NCBI GenBank assembly: GCA_965206365.1
Contig: CBDBJL010000018.1
Coordinates: 248,001-312,000, forward strand
DNA: 64,000 bases
Reading direction: 5' to 3'
From: CBDBJL01 sp965206365
Lineage (GTDB): Bacteria > Pseudomonadota > Alphaproteobacteria > JABAAW01 > JAHZMA01
The notes under the pieces were generated by a model, which made no database searches, was not told the DNA's origin, and saw only the letters and a program-made list of their open reading frames with translations. The position numbers were made by a program, and so were the translations under genes. Positions 35,973 through 43,963 of this stretch are shown one piece after another; the stretch's first letter is position 1, and every line of letters starts with the position of its first letter.

Positions 35973-36422
35973 ATGAAAAACAAACATATTCCGATTCTAC
36001 AATTGGCGCATGGCTTGGATTTGCCTTTGCCACAATATTCCAGTGTGGGGGCTGCGGGAGTGGATTTACATGCCGCAATTTCGGGAGAGATTATTTTCAA
36101 ACCACAAGAAATTAAGCTTGTACCAACAGCGGTTGCGATTCATTTGCCCGAGAATTATGAGGCCCAAATTCGCCCGCGTTCAGGGCTTGCTTTGCAACAG
36201 GGGATTACAATTTTAAATGCACCTGGAACAATTGATTCAGATTATCGTGGTGAGATTCATGTGTTATTGATTCACCATGGTAGGGAAGATTTTGTAATTC
36301 TGCATGGAATGCGGATTGCGCAAATGGTTATCACCCAATATGCGCGGGTTGATTTTACCAAGGTTGATGATATTGCAACGACTAAGCGTGGCCAAGCGGG
36401 GTTTGGCTCAACTGGCATTTAG
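35973..36422 (+). CDS. dut: Deoxyuridine 5'-triphosphate nucleotidohydrolase
   Basis: dUTPase hydrolyses dUTP to dUMP, limiting uracil in DNA and supplying dTMP synthesis. The 149-residue product has the family motifs in order: GAAGVDLHAA, RPRSGLALQ, GTIDSDYRGEI, IAQMVITQY and the C-terminal RGQAGFGSTG that closes the active site. ATG 35973 is preferred to an upstream TTG at 35958. It lies 24 nt after adk, possibly in the same transcript, and converges with the nitrilase gene. Confidence 0.97.
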   Translation: MKNKHIPILQLAHGLDLPLPQYSSVGAAGVDLHAAISGEIIFKPQEIKLVPTAVAIHLPENYEAQIRPRSGLALQQGITILNAPGTIDSDYRGEIHVLLIHHGREDFVILHGMRIAQMVITQYARVDFTKVDDIATTKRGQAGFGSTGI

Positions 36423-36454
36423 AAATAAAAACATCTGGTATTTTATGGTTTTTC

Positions 36455-37330
36455 TTAGGCAAAATTAACAATTTGCTGTAGGCGTGGGATCGCTGTTTGA
36501 GCCTTTACTAGAGCTGTTTTTGTAATTTTTGCCAAAATAAAAGCTTGATCATCACAAGGTGAGTGAGTGTGGCTGTTTGGATTTTTGGCGATAATTTCGC
36601 CCCAAGGTGAGATAATCATTGCATGCCCCCAAGTTTTTCTGCCATCTTCATGGGTACCGGTTTGCGCTGGAGCCAAAATATAGACCCCATTTTCGATGGC
36701 ACGGGCACGTAACAAAATTTCCCAATGAACCTTACCGGTTAGCGCAGTAAAGGCCGCAGGTACAGCAATCATGTTGGCACCTTGTAATGCCAAATGGGTG
36801 TAAAGTTCAGGAAATCTTAAATCATAGCAAATACTCATGCCGATTTTGCCAAAATCAGTTTCCGCGATTACCGCTTGCTTCCCAGCAATAAACTTATCAG
36901 ATTCACGATATGTTTTATTAGGCAGATTAACATCAAATAAATGAATTTTATCATAATGTGCGGTAATTTTTCCAAATGAATTGATGATGAAGCCACGATT
37001 GCAACATTTTTGATGGTTTTGAGAATCTCTTAGGATCACAGAACCCAGATGCAAAGTAATCCCCAACTGGCAGGCTAACTCACACATTTGTTCAAGGAAA
37101 CGATCTTCGTTTTGGTAAAAATAATCTTTTGCTGTGGCTGCTAAATTTACACTATTAGCGCATTCAGGCAAGCCAATCATCTGGGCACCAGATTCATAGG
37201 CGGCTAAGATTAATTCTTTGGCAATGGTAAAATTATCCTGCCATTTTTTTTTGCCACAATATTGCAATGCAGCATAGGTGAAATCATGTAATTGGCAAGA
37301 ATCATCGATATCGGATATTGTGCTAATCAT
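36455..37330 (-). CDS. Carbon-nitrogen hydrolase, Nit1/Nit2 type (probable deaminated glutathione amidase)
   Basis: Nitrilase-superfamily amidases of this type can hydrolyse deaminated glutathione, a repair reaction. The 291-residue product has the Glu-Lys-Cys triad: Glu in IGLPECANS, Lys in HYDKIHLFDV, Cys in IGMSICYDLRFPELY. AFTALTGKVHWEILLRARAIEN and GHAMIISPWGE are further family landmarks. ATG 37330 is one start; a TTG at 37351 overlaps the grx TGA by 3 nt and would add seven residues. The tight pairing with a glutaredoxin gene supports a glutathione-linked role, but the substrate is inferred. Confidence 0.88.
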   Translation of the reverse strand: MISTISDIDDSCQLHDFTYAALQYCGKKKWQDNFTIAKELILAAYESGAQMIGLPECANSVNLAATAKDYFYQNEDRFLEQMCELACQLGITLHLGSVILRDSQNHQKCCNRGFIINSFGKITAHYDKIHLFDVNLPNKTYRESDKFIAGKQAVIAETDFGKIGMSICYDLRFPELYTHLALQGANMIAVPAAFTALTGKVHWEILLRARAIENGVYILAPAQTGTHEDGRKTWGHAMIISPWGEIIAKNPNSHTHSPCDDQAFILAKITKTALVKAQTAIPRLQQIVNFA

Positions 37331-37347
37331 GGAATGATAAATTTCTT

Positions 37348-37611
37348 TCAAACAAGTAAGAGATCTAACTCACCATTCATTTCCAATGCCATGATCTCAT
37401 CACAGCCACCAATATGTTGATTGTTAATAAAAATTTGTGGCACCGTGTTTTTACCATTGGCACGCTTTAACATTTCTTTTTTTCGCTCTAACTCGTCCCA
37501 AATATCATATTCGTGATAGGCTAGGTTTTTGCGGTTTAAAAGTTTTAAGGCTCGCATACAAAAGCCACATCCGGGGCGGGTATAAATTTCAATATTTGCT
37601 AATTTTGACAT
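37348..37611 (-). CDS. grxC: Glutaredoxin 3
   Basis: Glutaredoxins reduce disulfides and glutathione-mixed disulfides using glutathione. The 87-residue product has a CGFC active site in TRPGCGFCMRA, the cis-proline segment NTVPQIFIN and the glutathione-binding GGCDEIMAL. ATG 37611 is chosen over an upstream frame with no family match. It is followed directly by the nitrilase-type amidase. Confidence 0.95.
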   Translation of the reverse strand: MSKLANIEIYTRPGCGFCMRALKLLNRKNLAYHEYDIWDELERKKEMLKRANGKNTVPQIFINNQHIGGCDEIMALEMNGELDLLLV

Positions 37612-37712
37612 TCTAGTAGAGAATCTTCCGTTTGCAATAACATTTTCCAGATTTATCAGAATAACGATTTTTACTTGCAATTGCAATCATATATTGCCAT
37701 AGATAAAATGTT

Positions 37713-37789
37713 CGGAGCGTGGCTCAGTTTGGTAGAGTATTCGGCTGGGGGTCGAAGGGTCGCAGGTTCAAATCCTGCCGCTCCGACCA
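37713..37789 (+). tRNA. tRNA-Pro (GGG anticodon)
   Basis: A complete 77-nt cloverleaf: acceptor CGGAGCG pairs with CGCTCCG, the anticodon stem TTCGG/TCGAA encloses CTGGGGG with anticodon GGG, the T-arm has GGTTCAAATCC, and CCA is encoded. It reads CCC and CCU codons. It borders the decayed accessory stretch that runs to 41.2 kb. Confidence 0.97.
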
Positions 37790-38082
37790 ATCATTTTTTC
37801 ATTCATTCGCCATAATTCGGTAATCACCTTAAATTATTTGTGAAAAATATGGCTTGATATTTTTACGAAAGCGTGCGATAGCTTGCAATTTATGATGATT
37901 TTATTCCGGGTTAATGTTGAGCGCAGTTTTTTGCGATGTATTTCTAAGATTCTGTAGGGCTATCCTATGGCAATAAATTGATTCATAAAAACAAGGCAAT
38001 ATGGTAAACATATTATATTGGGGTCGATGGTTATATGGGCGTCTATATTTTGGGTGCGTTTCTTACTTTAAGGAGGAGAATT

Positions 38083-38658
38083 ATGGTGAATATTTTACAT
38101 ATAAGTAGTGGTGGACGGGGAAAAGATTCACTCAACTATCAGTTAAGTGCGCAGATTGTTACAAAGCTGAAAACAACAGATAGTACGGTTACTTATCGGG
38201 ATCTTAGGGAAAATTCACCTTTTGTAGATGAGCGCATGATCAGCAGTTATTTCACCCCTGCCGATGTGCGAACCGATGCGCAGAAAGAAGCGATTATTGC
38301 CTCGGATGAGGTGGTAAAGCAATTAATGGATCATGATATTTATGTGTTTGGCGTGCCTATGTATAATTTTTTTGTGCCGGCTAATTTTAAAGCTTGGGGT
38401 GATTTAGCCGCACGTTCTGGGGTTACTTTCAGATACACGAATATGGGATCTGAAGGGTTGTTAAAAGGCAAAAAAGCTTATATTGTTATCACTTCGGGTG
38501 GTACGGTTATGGATAGTGAGATGGATTTTTTAACGCCATGGCTACGAAAGTTTTTTGGTTTTTTGGGTGTTACGGATGTCCGTATTTTTGATGCGATGGG
38601 AGTGGGAAGGGAAAAAGCGATTATTGCCAGAGTAGAGGCAGAAATCAACAATTTGTAA
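38083..38658 (+). CDS. azoR: FMN-dependent NADH:quinone oxidoreductase / azoreductase
   Basis: AzoR-type flavodoxin-fold enzymes reduce quinones and azo compounds with NADH. The 191-residue product starts ILHISSGGRGKDS (FMN phosphate loop) and has FGVPMYNFFVPANFKAWGDLAARSGVTF and VITSGGTVMDSEMDFLTPWLRKFFGFLG. ATG 38083 follows a strong AAGGAGGAGA ribosome site, deciding against an earlier in-frame start. It is monocistronic between tRNA-Pro and pseudogenes. Confidence 0.92.
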   Translation: MVNILHISSGGRGKDSLNYQLSAQIVTKLKTTDSTVTYRDLRENSPFVDERMISSYFTPADVRTDAQKEAIIASDEVVKQLMDHDIYVFGVPMYNFFVPANFKAWGDLAARSGVTFRYTNMGSEGLLKGKKAYIVITSGGTVMDSEMDFLTPWLRKFFGFLGVTDVRIFDAMGVGREKAIIARVEAEINNL

Positions 38659-38728
38659 TCAGATTATTGATTTGAGAGAATTGAAAATTTCTTGTCATTT
38701 TGGTAGGTGAAATGGAATTTTCTGTCGC

Positions 38729-38752
38729 CAGGGAAGCAAACAGGGAAGCAAA
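38729..38752 (+). repeat. 12-nt perfect tandem duplication
   Basis: CAGGGAAGCAAA occurs twice head to tail in the 230-nt spacer downstream of azoR. Confidence 0.8.
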
Positions 38753-38888
38753 AATGCCCTTGCTAATTTTTCCTTTAGCGGCAGTGCTTTTCTTGAAGTG
38801 ATTTTTTGTGAAGTATTTTTTCTTGAATTGAAGCTAAATTCTAGGGACGAAATTCTAAAGGCAAAGTTTTGGAAGTAAGTTCTTATTT

Positions 38889-39323
38889 CTAATGCCCGCT
38901 ATGTGAATGATTATCATTACCGTGTAATTCAACATATTGTGTGATTTGCTGGGGCGTTAAAATAGCTTTCTGGCTTAAATGTGTCGATAAATGGATGAAG
39001 CGAATTTTTGCTTCAAACATGCCTATTTCCAATAATAATGTTTCAATTTCTTGCTGCGTTACTTGGTTATTAGCAAATAATTTCTCAAGTTTTGCTTCTT
39101 TTTCTATAAATTTTACGCCCAAACGCATAGCTTCTTGTTGCATATTCGAAAATATGGTTTCGGTTAATTGTTCTTGCCTTTCGTCTAGCTTAAGCTTATC
39201 TGCTAATTCTAGCACATGAGGATAATGATTTAGCTCCGCAACTTTGGCATAGCCTAGCCCCCTGCCATTTAAATAATCATCAATTTCTTGAGGCGATAAT
39301 GTTTTAATATTGCGGGTTTCTTG
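38889..39323 (-). pseudogene. Spy/CpxP-like periplasmic sensor protein, N-terminus lost
   Basis: The open frame runs from just after a TGA at about 39324 to the stop at 38889. It encodes a helical protein with TLSPQEIDDYLNGRGLGYAK, HYPHVLELADKL, the LDERQEQ (LTxxQ-like) element, RFIHLSTHL and LTPQQITQYVELHG with a His-rich end. This matches Spy/CpxP/LTxxQ proteins that act as periplasmic chaperones or metal-related sensors. The signal peptide and any ATG are missing. A GTG at 39215 could give a 108-residue product, but conserved residues lie upstream of it, so the gene appears truncated. Confidence 0.7.
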
Positions 39324-39375
39324 TCAAACATTTATGGGAATATCCTGAGAGAGTATTCTGGGGTACGATTAATTT

Positions 39376-41145
39376 TTACCGAGTTAAATCGGTAATGATT
39401 GTTTGAATGTTTTTTTGCGTTTTTGGCATCTGCGCTACGATTATTTTTCGTTCGGGGTGGGTTGCCAGTAATTTAATAAATCCTTTAATATTTTTCTTTT
39501 CATCAGAACTGGGGTTAGTTTTTAATGGGCTAAAATGGTCGTTATTTTGTATGAGTTCATTCACTTCTGGCACATGAAATAAATTTTCAAAGGTTTGATC
39601 CCGATCCAGGGTTTTTACCGTAATATAATTTTCGAATGTTTCTGTTAGCTTGTTTTTGGCCCTTTTCCCGGCTTCATCACCATCAAGCAGGAAAAGGTTT
39701 TTTTGCCACAGGCTAAAGTTATCGAGGCACAAGCACTCATATTATTGGCTGAGGCTGTTGGAATGATACTAAAATCATCGTGATTGATAAAGTTTTGCAA
39801 ACTATACCAATCAAGAACATCTTCAATAAGAATTACATTTTTTTGTTGGAAGGCTTGTTCTAATAGTGAAGGGGCAAATTGCAAAGCATTGCGTAGGGGT
39901 TGGAATGCGTCGGGACGATTTTTATGTTCCTTTGTTTATAGGCAGAATAGTGGCTAAGCTTGATATTATTTCCGGTATTTTTGGGATTATTTTCTGGGTC
40001 TTGCTCTCGATAAGCGATCATTGTATGGTGGAGGAAAGATTCTGCTAGTAAATATTGCGAATGGGTGCTGTAAATAATAAAATGTTCTTGAGAGAGTTCT
40101 TGTAAGGTTGCGCATAATCCTTTTTGAGCACTAGCATGCAAGTAAAAACCGGGTTCATCAAGTAAATACAGGCATGAATTTTCAGATTTTGGATGCAAGG
40201 CTGTTCTCAGGGTAAAATTAAAAAATCAATAAAACCCCTTGCTGCGTTGTGCAACATCAAAAAATTTTGTAGAATTATCTTGTAAATTCTCGGCAATCTT
40301 AATTTTTAGAACATACTTGCCCTTGTCAGGGGTACATTCTAATTTAACTTTCATCCTTTCCCTTGCTTCGATGTTCGTAACGGTTTGAAATTTCAACCAT
40401 CTGATCATCAAAATATCATTTAACTTATTCGTCATATCGCTACAACGTGCGTTGCGTTCATTCTCGGTTAAGGTTGTAATTTTTGCTAATTCTATTTATC
40501 GGGAAAAGTTTTGTCGAAGAGACGTTGCATGGTTCTCACAGAATAGTCGTTCGCATTTGAGGTGATGTTAATTTCGTTCGCTACCTTGTTTGTGAAATCA
40601 TCATAGTAAATTAGGTTTGGGAGATTCTCCAAAAGCTCTTTGCAGAATCTGTCTGTTAGTGCTGGGTCGCGAAATGAAAAATCAAAACCCTTAAAATCAA
40701 GTTCGTCATATATGTGTTTATGGTTATATTCTGCATTTATTTTCCGAGCAAAGCTTACTTTAGGTTGCGTTTTGATGATATCTTTAAGCTGATCGATTTC
40801 AACATTACATTGATCAAGATATTGAGAACTCATGAATCTTGTTTGTTTGAGTTTTTGCTCTAATGTTGCAAAGATTGTGGTGAATTCATCTTCATCATAC
40901 CCGATTTCAGCACAAATAACCGTATCTTGATCGTAGGTATAATGATTGCCTAAATCATTCAAATGGTGATAATCTTTATTATCGTGATCATTGCGATAAT
41001 CAAAAGCCAAGATCGCTTTAAGGATTGTGGTTTTACCACACTCATTAATGCCAATGATCGGTTGCACCCCTTTTTGCCTAATTTTAATGGTAAGGGGCTG
41101 TGAAATTGCTTTATATTTTTTAATAATAAATTTTTTATAAAACAT
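39376..41145 (-). pseudogene. OLD-family ATPase/TOPRIM nuclease, inactivated
   Basis: Five fragments in order on the minus strand make one protein of about 590 residues. The N-terminal part has Walker A (IIGINECGKTT). The next fragment ends AQRSKGFY, where an in-frame TGA stands in place of a likely Trp; the same frame continues to LYLLDEPGFYLHA (Walker B/signature) and IYSTHSQYL (H-loop). Then come the TOPRIM elements VILIEDVLDWYSLQ and LFLLDGDEAGKRA. Frames change near 40490, near 39930 and near 39735, each consistent with loss of one base. OLD proteins, and the related GajA of the Gabija defence system, act against phage. No intact partner gene is next to it. Confidence 0.85.
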
Positions 41146-41217
41146 TCACTTTTTTTCAACTCCATACTTTTAGGTATTGAGCATTTTTTTCAAATAATAC
41201 TACATATTTTCATTGTA

Positions 41218-41505
41218 TTATTCACCAAGCGGTTGTACTGATTCTGTTTTGGTGGGCTCGTCTTCTTCAACAAAAATGTTATCTTCTAGGTTCTCAGTTT
41301 CTATTTTTACCTCATCATCTAAAATCGATTTGGCATCAATATTGGGGTTTCGAAGGGGTTGGCTATTTTTCAGCTTCCGATTTGCCTCAATATCGTAGGG
41401 ATTTTTACAAGAAGGGCAATTCAGGTGGTTTGTTTTGCCCATGGAATAGAATTTAGCAGAACAATTTGGGCAGATAAATTTTTGCCCCCATTCAGGCTTA
41501 TACAT
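41218..41505 (-). CDS. FYDLN-acid family protein (TIGR02300), zinc-ribbon
   Basis: The 95-residue protein has a zinc ribbon with two CxxC pairs (CPNCSAKFY and CPSCKNPYD) and an acidic C-terminal half (residues 60-95). It corresponds to the alphaproteobacterial TIGR02300 family named for an FYDLN motif, here FYSMG. Function is unknown; a nucleic-acid or regulatory role is only inferred. The start ATG 41505 follows TGGAGA. It is divergent from aroA, 226 nt away, next to the aroA-cmk-rpsA block. Confidence 0.85.
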   Translation of the reverse strand: MYKPEWGQKFICPNCSAKFYSMGKTNHLNCPSCKNPYDIEANRKLKNSQPLRNPNIDAKSILDDEVKIETENLEDNIFVEEDEPTKTESVQPLGE

Positions 41506-41731
41506 AAAGCATCATCTCCAGCGTGTGATTTGATAATATTTTCAGCAATTACGTATGATAAATAATATTTACGCTTGCTCTTGCTACAATGTTTTTGGTA
41601 AAACCAATGAAGCATTCTTTTGCTTATAACATTTGTATTTTGCTACCACAACAAAATTGTAAGGCCTTATGGCTTTAAATAATGATCGCTTTGAATAAGT
41701 TTTTTAAATCAACCATTCAGAAGGTTTTGGG

Positions 41732-43096
41732 ATGAATCATTTTTGCTTTAAGCAAACTAAATTATCCGCTGTTGTGCAGGCTCCCGGTGATAAATCGATA
41801 TCGCATCGTGCGGTAATTCTTGCAAGCATGGCAATGGGGACGAGTAAAATTACGGGGTTATTAGAGGGAGAAGATGTTTTATCGACCCTAGGGGCAATGC
41901 GGGCCCTGGGAGCAGATATTGGGAAACAAGACCATGTTTGGCAAATTACTGGTGTTGGACCGCTAGGGTTTTCGCAACCGAAACAAGGTCTTGATCTTGG
42001 GAATTCTGGGACTTCGATACGGTTAATTATGGGAGCCGTTGCGGCGTATCCTTTTGATGTGTTTTTCAGTGGTGATGATTCGCTGAGTCGGCGCCCGATG
42101 GCAAGAGTTGCGAAACCCCTAGCCTTGGGGGGGGCTGTGGCCCGGTTGCGTGAGGGGCGGTTTCTACCGTTGCACATATGTGGGAGCTCCTTGCCACTAC
42201 CAATTGAATATGAAAGCCCAGTGGCTTCGGCGCAAATTAAATCGGCTTTGTTGCTTTATGGTTTAAATGTAACGGGAACAACCACTGTGATTGAACCTAG
42301 ATTATCGCGCAATCATAGCGAAATTATGTTAAAGGAATTTGGTGCTGAATTAACTAGTCAGCAATTGGCAGATGGGCGGTTTCAGGCTAGCTTGGATGGA
42401 GTTCAAACATTGCGGGCAACAGATATTTCTGTAGCTGGTGATATCTCATCAGCGGCATTTATGATTATTGCAGCATTAATTGTGAAAGATAGTGAGGTCA
42501 CGATTACAAATGTTGGATTGAATCATAGCCGTACGGGTTTATTAGATGTGTTATGGCGTATGGGTGCCGATATTGCCATTATTAATGGAACGATGAGCAG
42601 TGGTGAGCAGGTGGGTGATTTGCGGGTGCGTTATTCTGAGTTGAAAGGGATTGAGATTGAGGCAGAAATAGCACCAAGAATGATTGATGAATATCCCATT
42701 TTGGCAGTTGTGGCGGCTTTTGCGAAGGGCCCGAGTACAATGCTAGGGTTGAAAGAATTAACAGTGAAAGAATCCAATCGGTTGCTTGCCATTGCTAGGG
42801 GGCTAGCGCAGGTTGGGGTTGAATGTGAGGTTGGTGAAGATTGGCTTGTTGTGACAGGAACGGGAAAAGATTATGTTGCAGGTATTTCCGATAGTAGTGG
42901 CAATGATTGCGCGATTCTTACCGAGCATGATCATCGGATTGCAATGAGTTTTTTGGTGATGGGGCTTTCTAGCCTTAAACCGATTTATGTGGATTGTGTG
43001 GCTTCGATTGCGACCAGTTTTCCAGATTTTTTTACAATTTTTGCTCAATTAGGGGTAGAATTTAAAAGTGCAGAATTTAAAAGTAAGGGTGAATAA
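41732..43096 (+). CDS. aroA: 3-phosphoshikimate 1-carboxyvinyltransferase (EPSP synthase), class II
   Basis: AroA joins phosphoenolpyruvate and shikimate 3-phosphate in aromatic amino acid synthesis. The 454-residue product has APGDKSISHRAVI with the catalytic lysine, LGNSGTSIRLIMGAVAA, SRRPMARVAKPLALGG, VAGDISSAAFMI, and the late ESNRLLAIARGL and DHRIAMSFLVMG. The LGNSGTSIRL form and RPM motif point to class II (the glyphosate-tolerant type). It abuts cmk with no gap, forming aroA-cmk. Confidence 0.97.
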   Translation: MNHFCFKQTKLSAVVQAPGDKSISHRAVILASMAMGTSKITGLLEGEDVLSTLGAMRALGADIGKQDHVWQITGVGPLGFSQPKQGLDLGNSGTSIRLIMGAVAAYPFDVFFSGDDSLSRRPMARVAKPLALGGAVARLREGRFLPLHICGSSLPLPIEYESPVASAQIKSALLLYGLNVTGTTTVIEPRLSRNHSEIMLKEFGAELTSQQLADGRFQASLDGVQTLRATDISVAGDISSAAFMIIAALIVKDSEVTITNVGLNHSRTGLLDVLWRMGADIAIINGTMSSGEQVGDLRVRYSELKGIEIEAEIAPRMIDEYPILAVVAAFAKGPSTMLGLKELTVKESNRLLAIARGLAQVGVECEVGEDWLVVTGTGKDYVAGISDSSGNDCAILTEHDHRIAMSFLVMGLSSLKPIYVDCVASIATSFPDFFTIFAQLGVEFKSAEFKSKGE

Positions 43097-43747
43097 ATGA
43101 TTATTGCGATTGACGGTCCCGCAGCTTCGGGGAAAGGGACACTTGCGAAATTATTGGCACATGAATTTCAACTGCAACTCTCAGATAGCGGTAAATTATA
43201 TCGATTGGTTGCTTGGCAATTGCACGAAAAACAGATTGATTGTAGCCAGCTATACAATGATGAGGGCAAAAGGATTATCCAAGAAATTTGTATGAATATT
43301 ACCACACAGGCGTTACAATCGCCACAATTGCAAACAGAAAATGTTGGCAAAATGGCTTCAAAAATTGCGAGTATTGATTTTTTGCGCGAATTGCTGATTC
43401 CGATTCAACGCGAATTAGCGCATAATTTACCAGAAGGGAAGAAGGGTTTGGTAATGGATGGTCGTGATATTGGTACAGTGATTTTTCCAGATGCGGATTA
43501 TAAATTTTTTTTGGTTGCCGATTTATCAACACGTGTAGAGCGAAGGTGGCAAGAACTCAAACAACAAATTTCACGTCAGCAAATAACCCATATGATTCAG
43601 AGTCGTGATGCTGAAGATCGGCAGCGGGCTTTGGCACCACTTAGAGCGGCAGAGGATGCAATTCATTTGGATAGTACGCAAATGAATGTTGCACAAATGT
43701 TGCAGACAGCCAAAATCTATATTGAGCATACGAATTCAAATGATTAG
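43097..43747 (+). CDS. cmk: Cytidylate kinase
   Basis: Cmk phosphorylates CMP and dCMP. The 216-residue product has the P-loop IDGPAASGKGTLAK, DSGKLYRLVA, MDGRDIGTVIFPDADYKFFL and RRWQELKQQ, then RDAEDRQRALAPL. It starts directly after the aroA stop and precedes rpsA, the order found in many proteobacteria. Confidence 0.97.
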   Translation: MIIAIDGPAASGKGTLAKLLAHEFQLQLSDSGKLYRLVAWQLHEKQIDCSQLYNDEGKRIIQEICMNITTQALQSPQLQTENVGKMASKIASIDFLRELLIPIQRELAHNLPEGKKGLVMDGRDIGTVIFPDADYKFFLVADLSTRVERRWQELKQQISRQQITHMIQSRDAEDRQRALAPLRAAEDAIHLDSTQMNVAQMLQTAKIYIEHTNSND

Positions 43748-43809
43748 GCCTGTTTATCAAGGCATTTTGAAAAGTTATTTTCGGAAATGTTCGTTTTCGT
43801 AAAAAGCTA

Positions 43810-43838
43810 TTGCCGAAAATATGATCTCGCAGTATACT
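43810..43838 (+). promoter_or_regulatory. Promoter of rpsA
   Basis: TTGCCG (43810-43815), 17 nt, TATACT (43833-43838). Initiation near 43845 gives a leader of about 119 nt before ATG 43964, long enough for the leader-based autoregulation known for S1 in enterobacteria. Confidence 0.65.
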
Positions 43839-43963
43839 TGCTGTACTTTTTAATTTAATTGGTTTGTTTTTGGTGCGCAAAAATTATTTTAATCAAACAA
43901 AAACAGGCAAGACCAGCGGAAAAACCGTATGGCATTAATTTATCATATGAAAGGTTGAATACC

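Noticed and set aside
40220..40232. In-frame TGA within the OLD-like gene where Trp is expected, suggesting UGA=Trp recoding.
   Set aside because: Other genes in the window end normally on TGA (coaX, grxC) and use TGG for Trp, and the same gene has three frameshifts, so it is a nonsense mutation in a dead gene.
15709..41145. Frameshifts in the coiled-coil and OLD-like genes as sequencing errors.
   Set aside because: About 60 other genes, including a 4.8 kb one, are intact, while indels are concentrated in accessory genes together with a nonsense codon. Real decay is more likely, though reads would settle it.
41166..41198. Hairpin CTCCATAC/GTATTGAG followed by T7 on the plus strand as a terminator.
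   Set aside because: No plus-strand gene ends there, the stem has a central mismatch, and on the minus strand, where it would be needed, it is followed by A's.
41506..41731. tRNA gene between the FYDLN gene and aroA, as found in some alphaproteobacteria.
   Set aside because: No cloverleaf or T-arm GTTCGAATC-type motif is present in the 226-nt gap.
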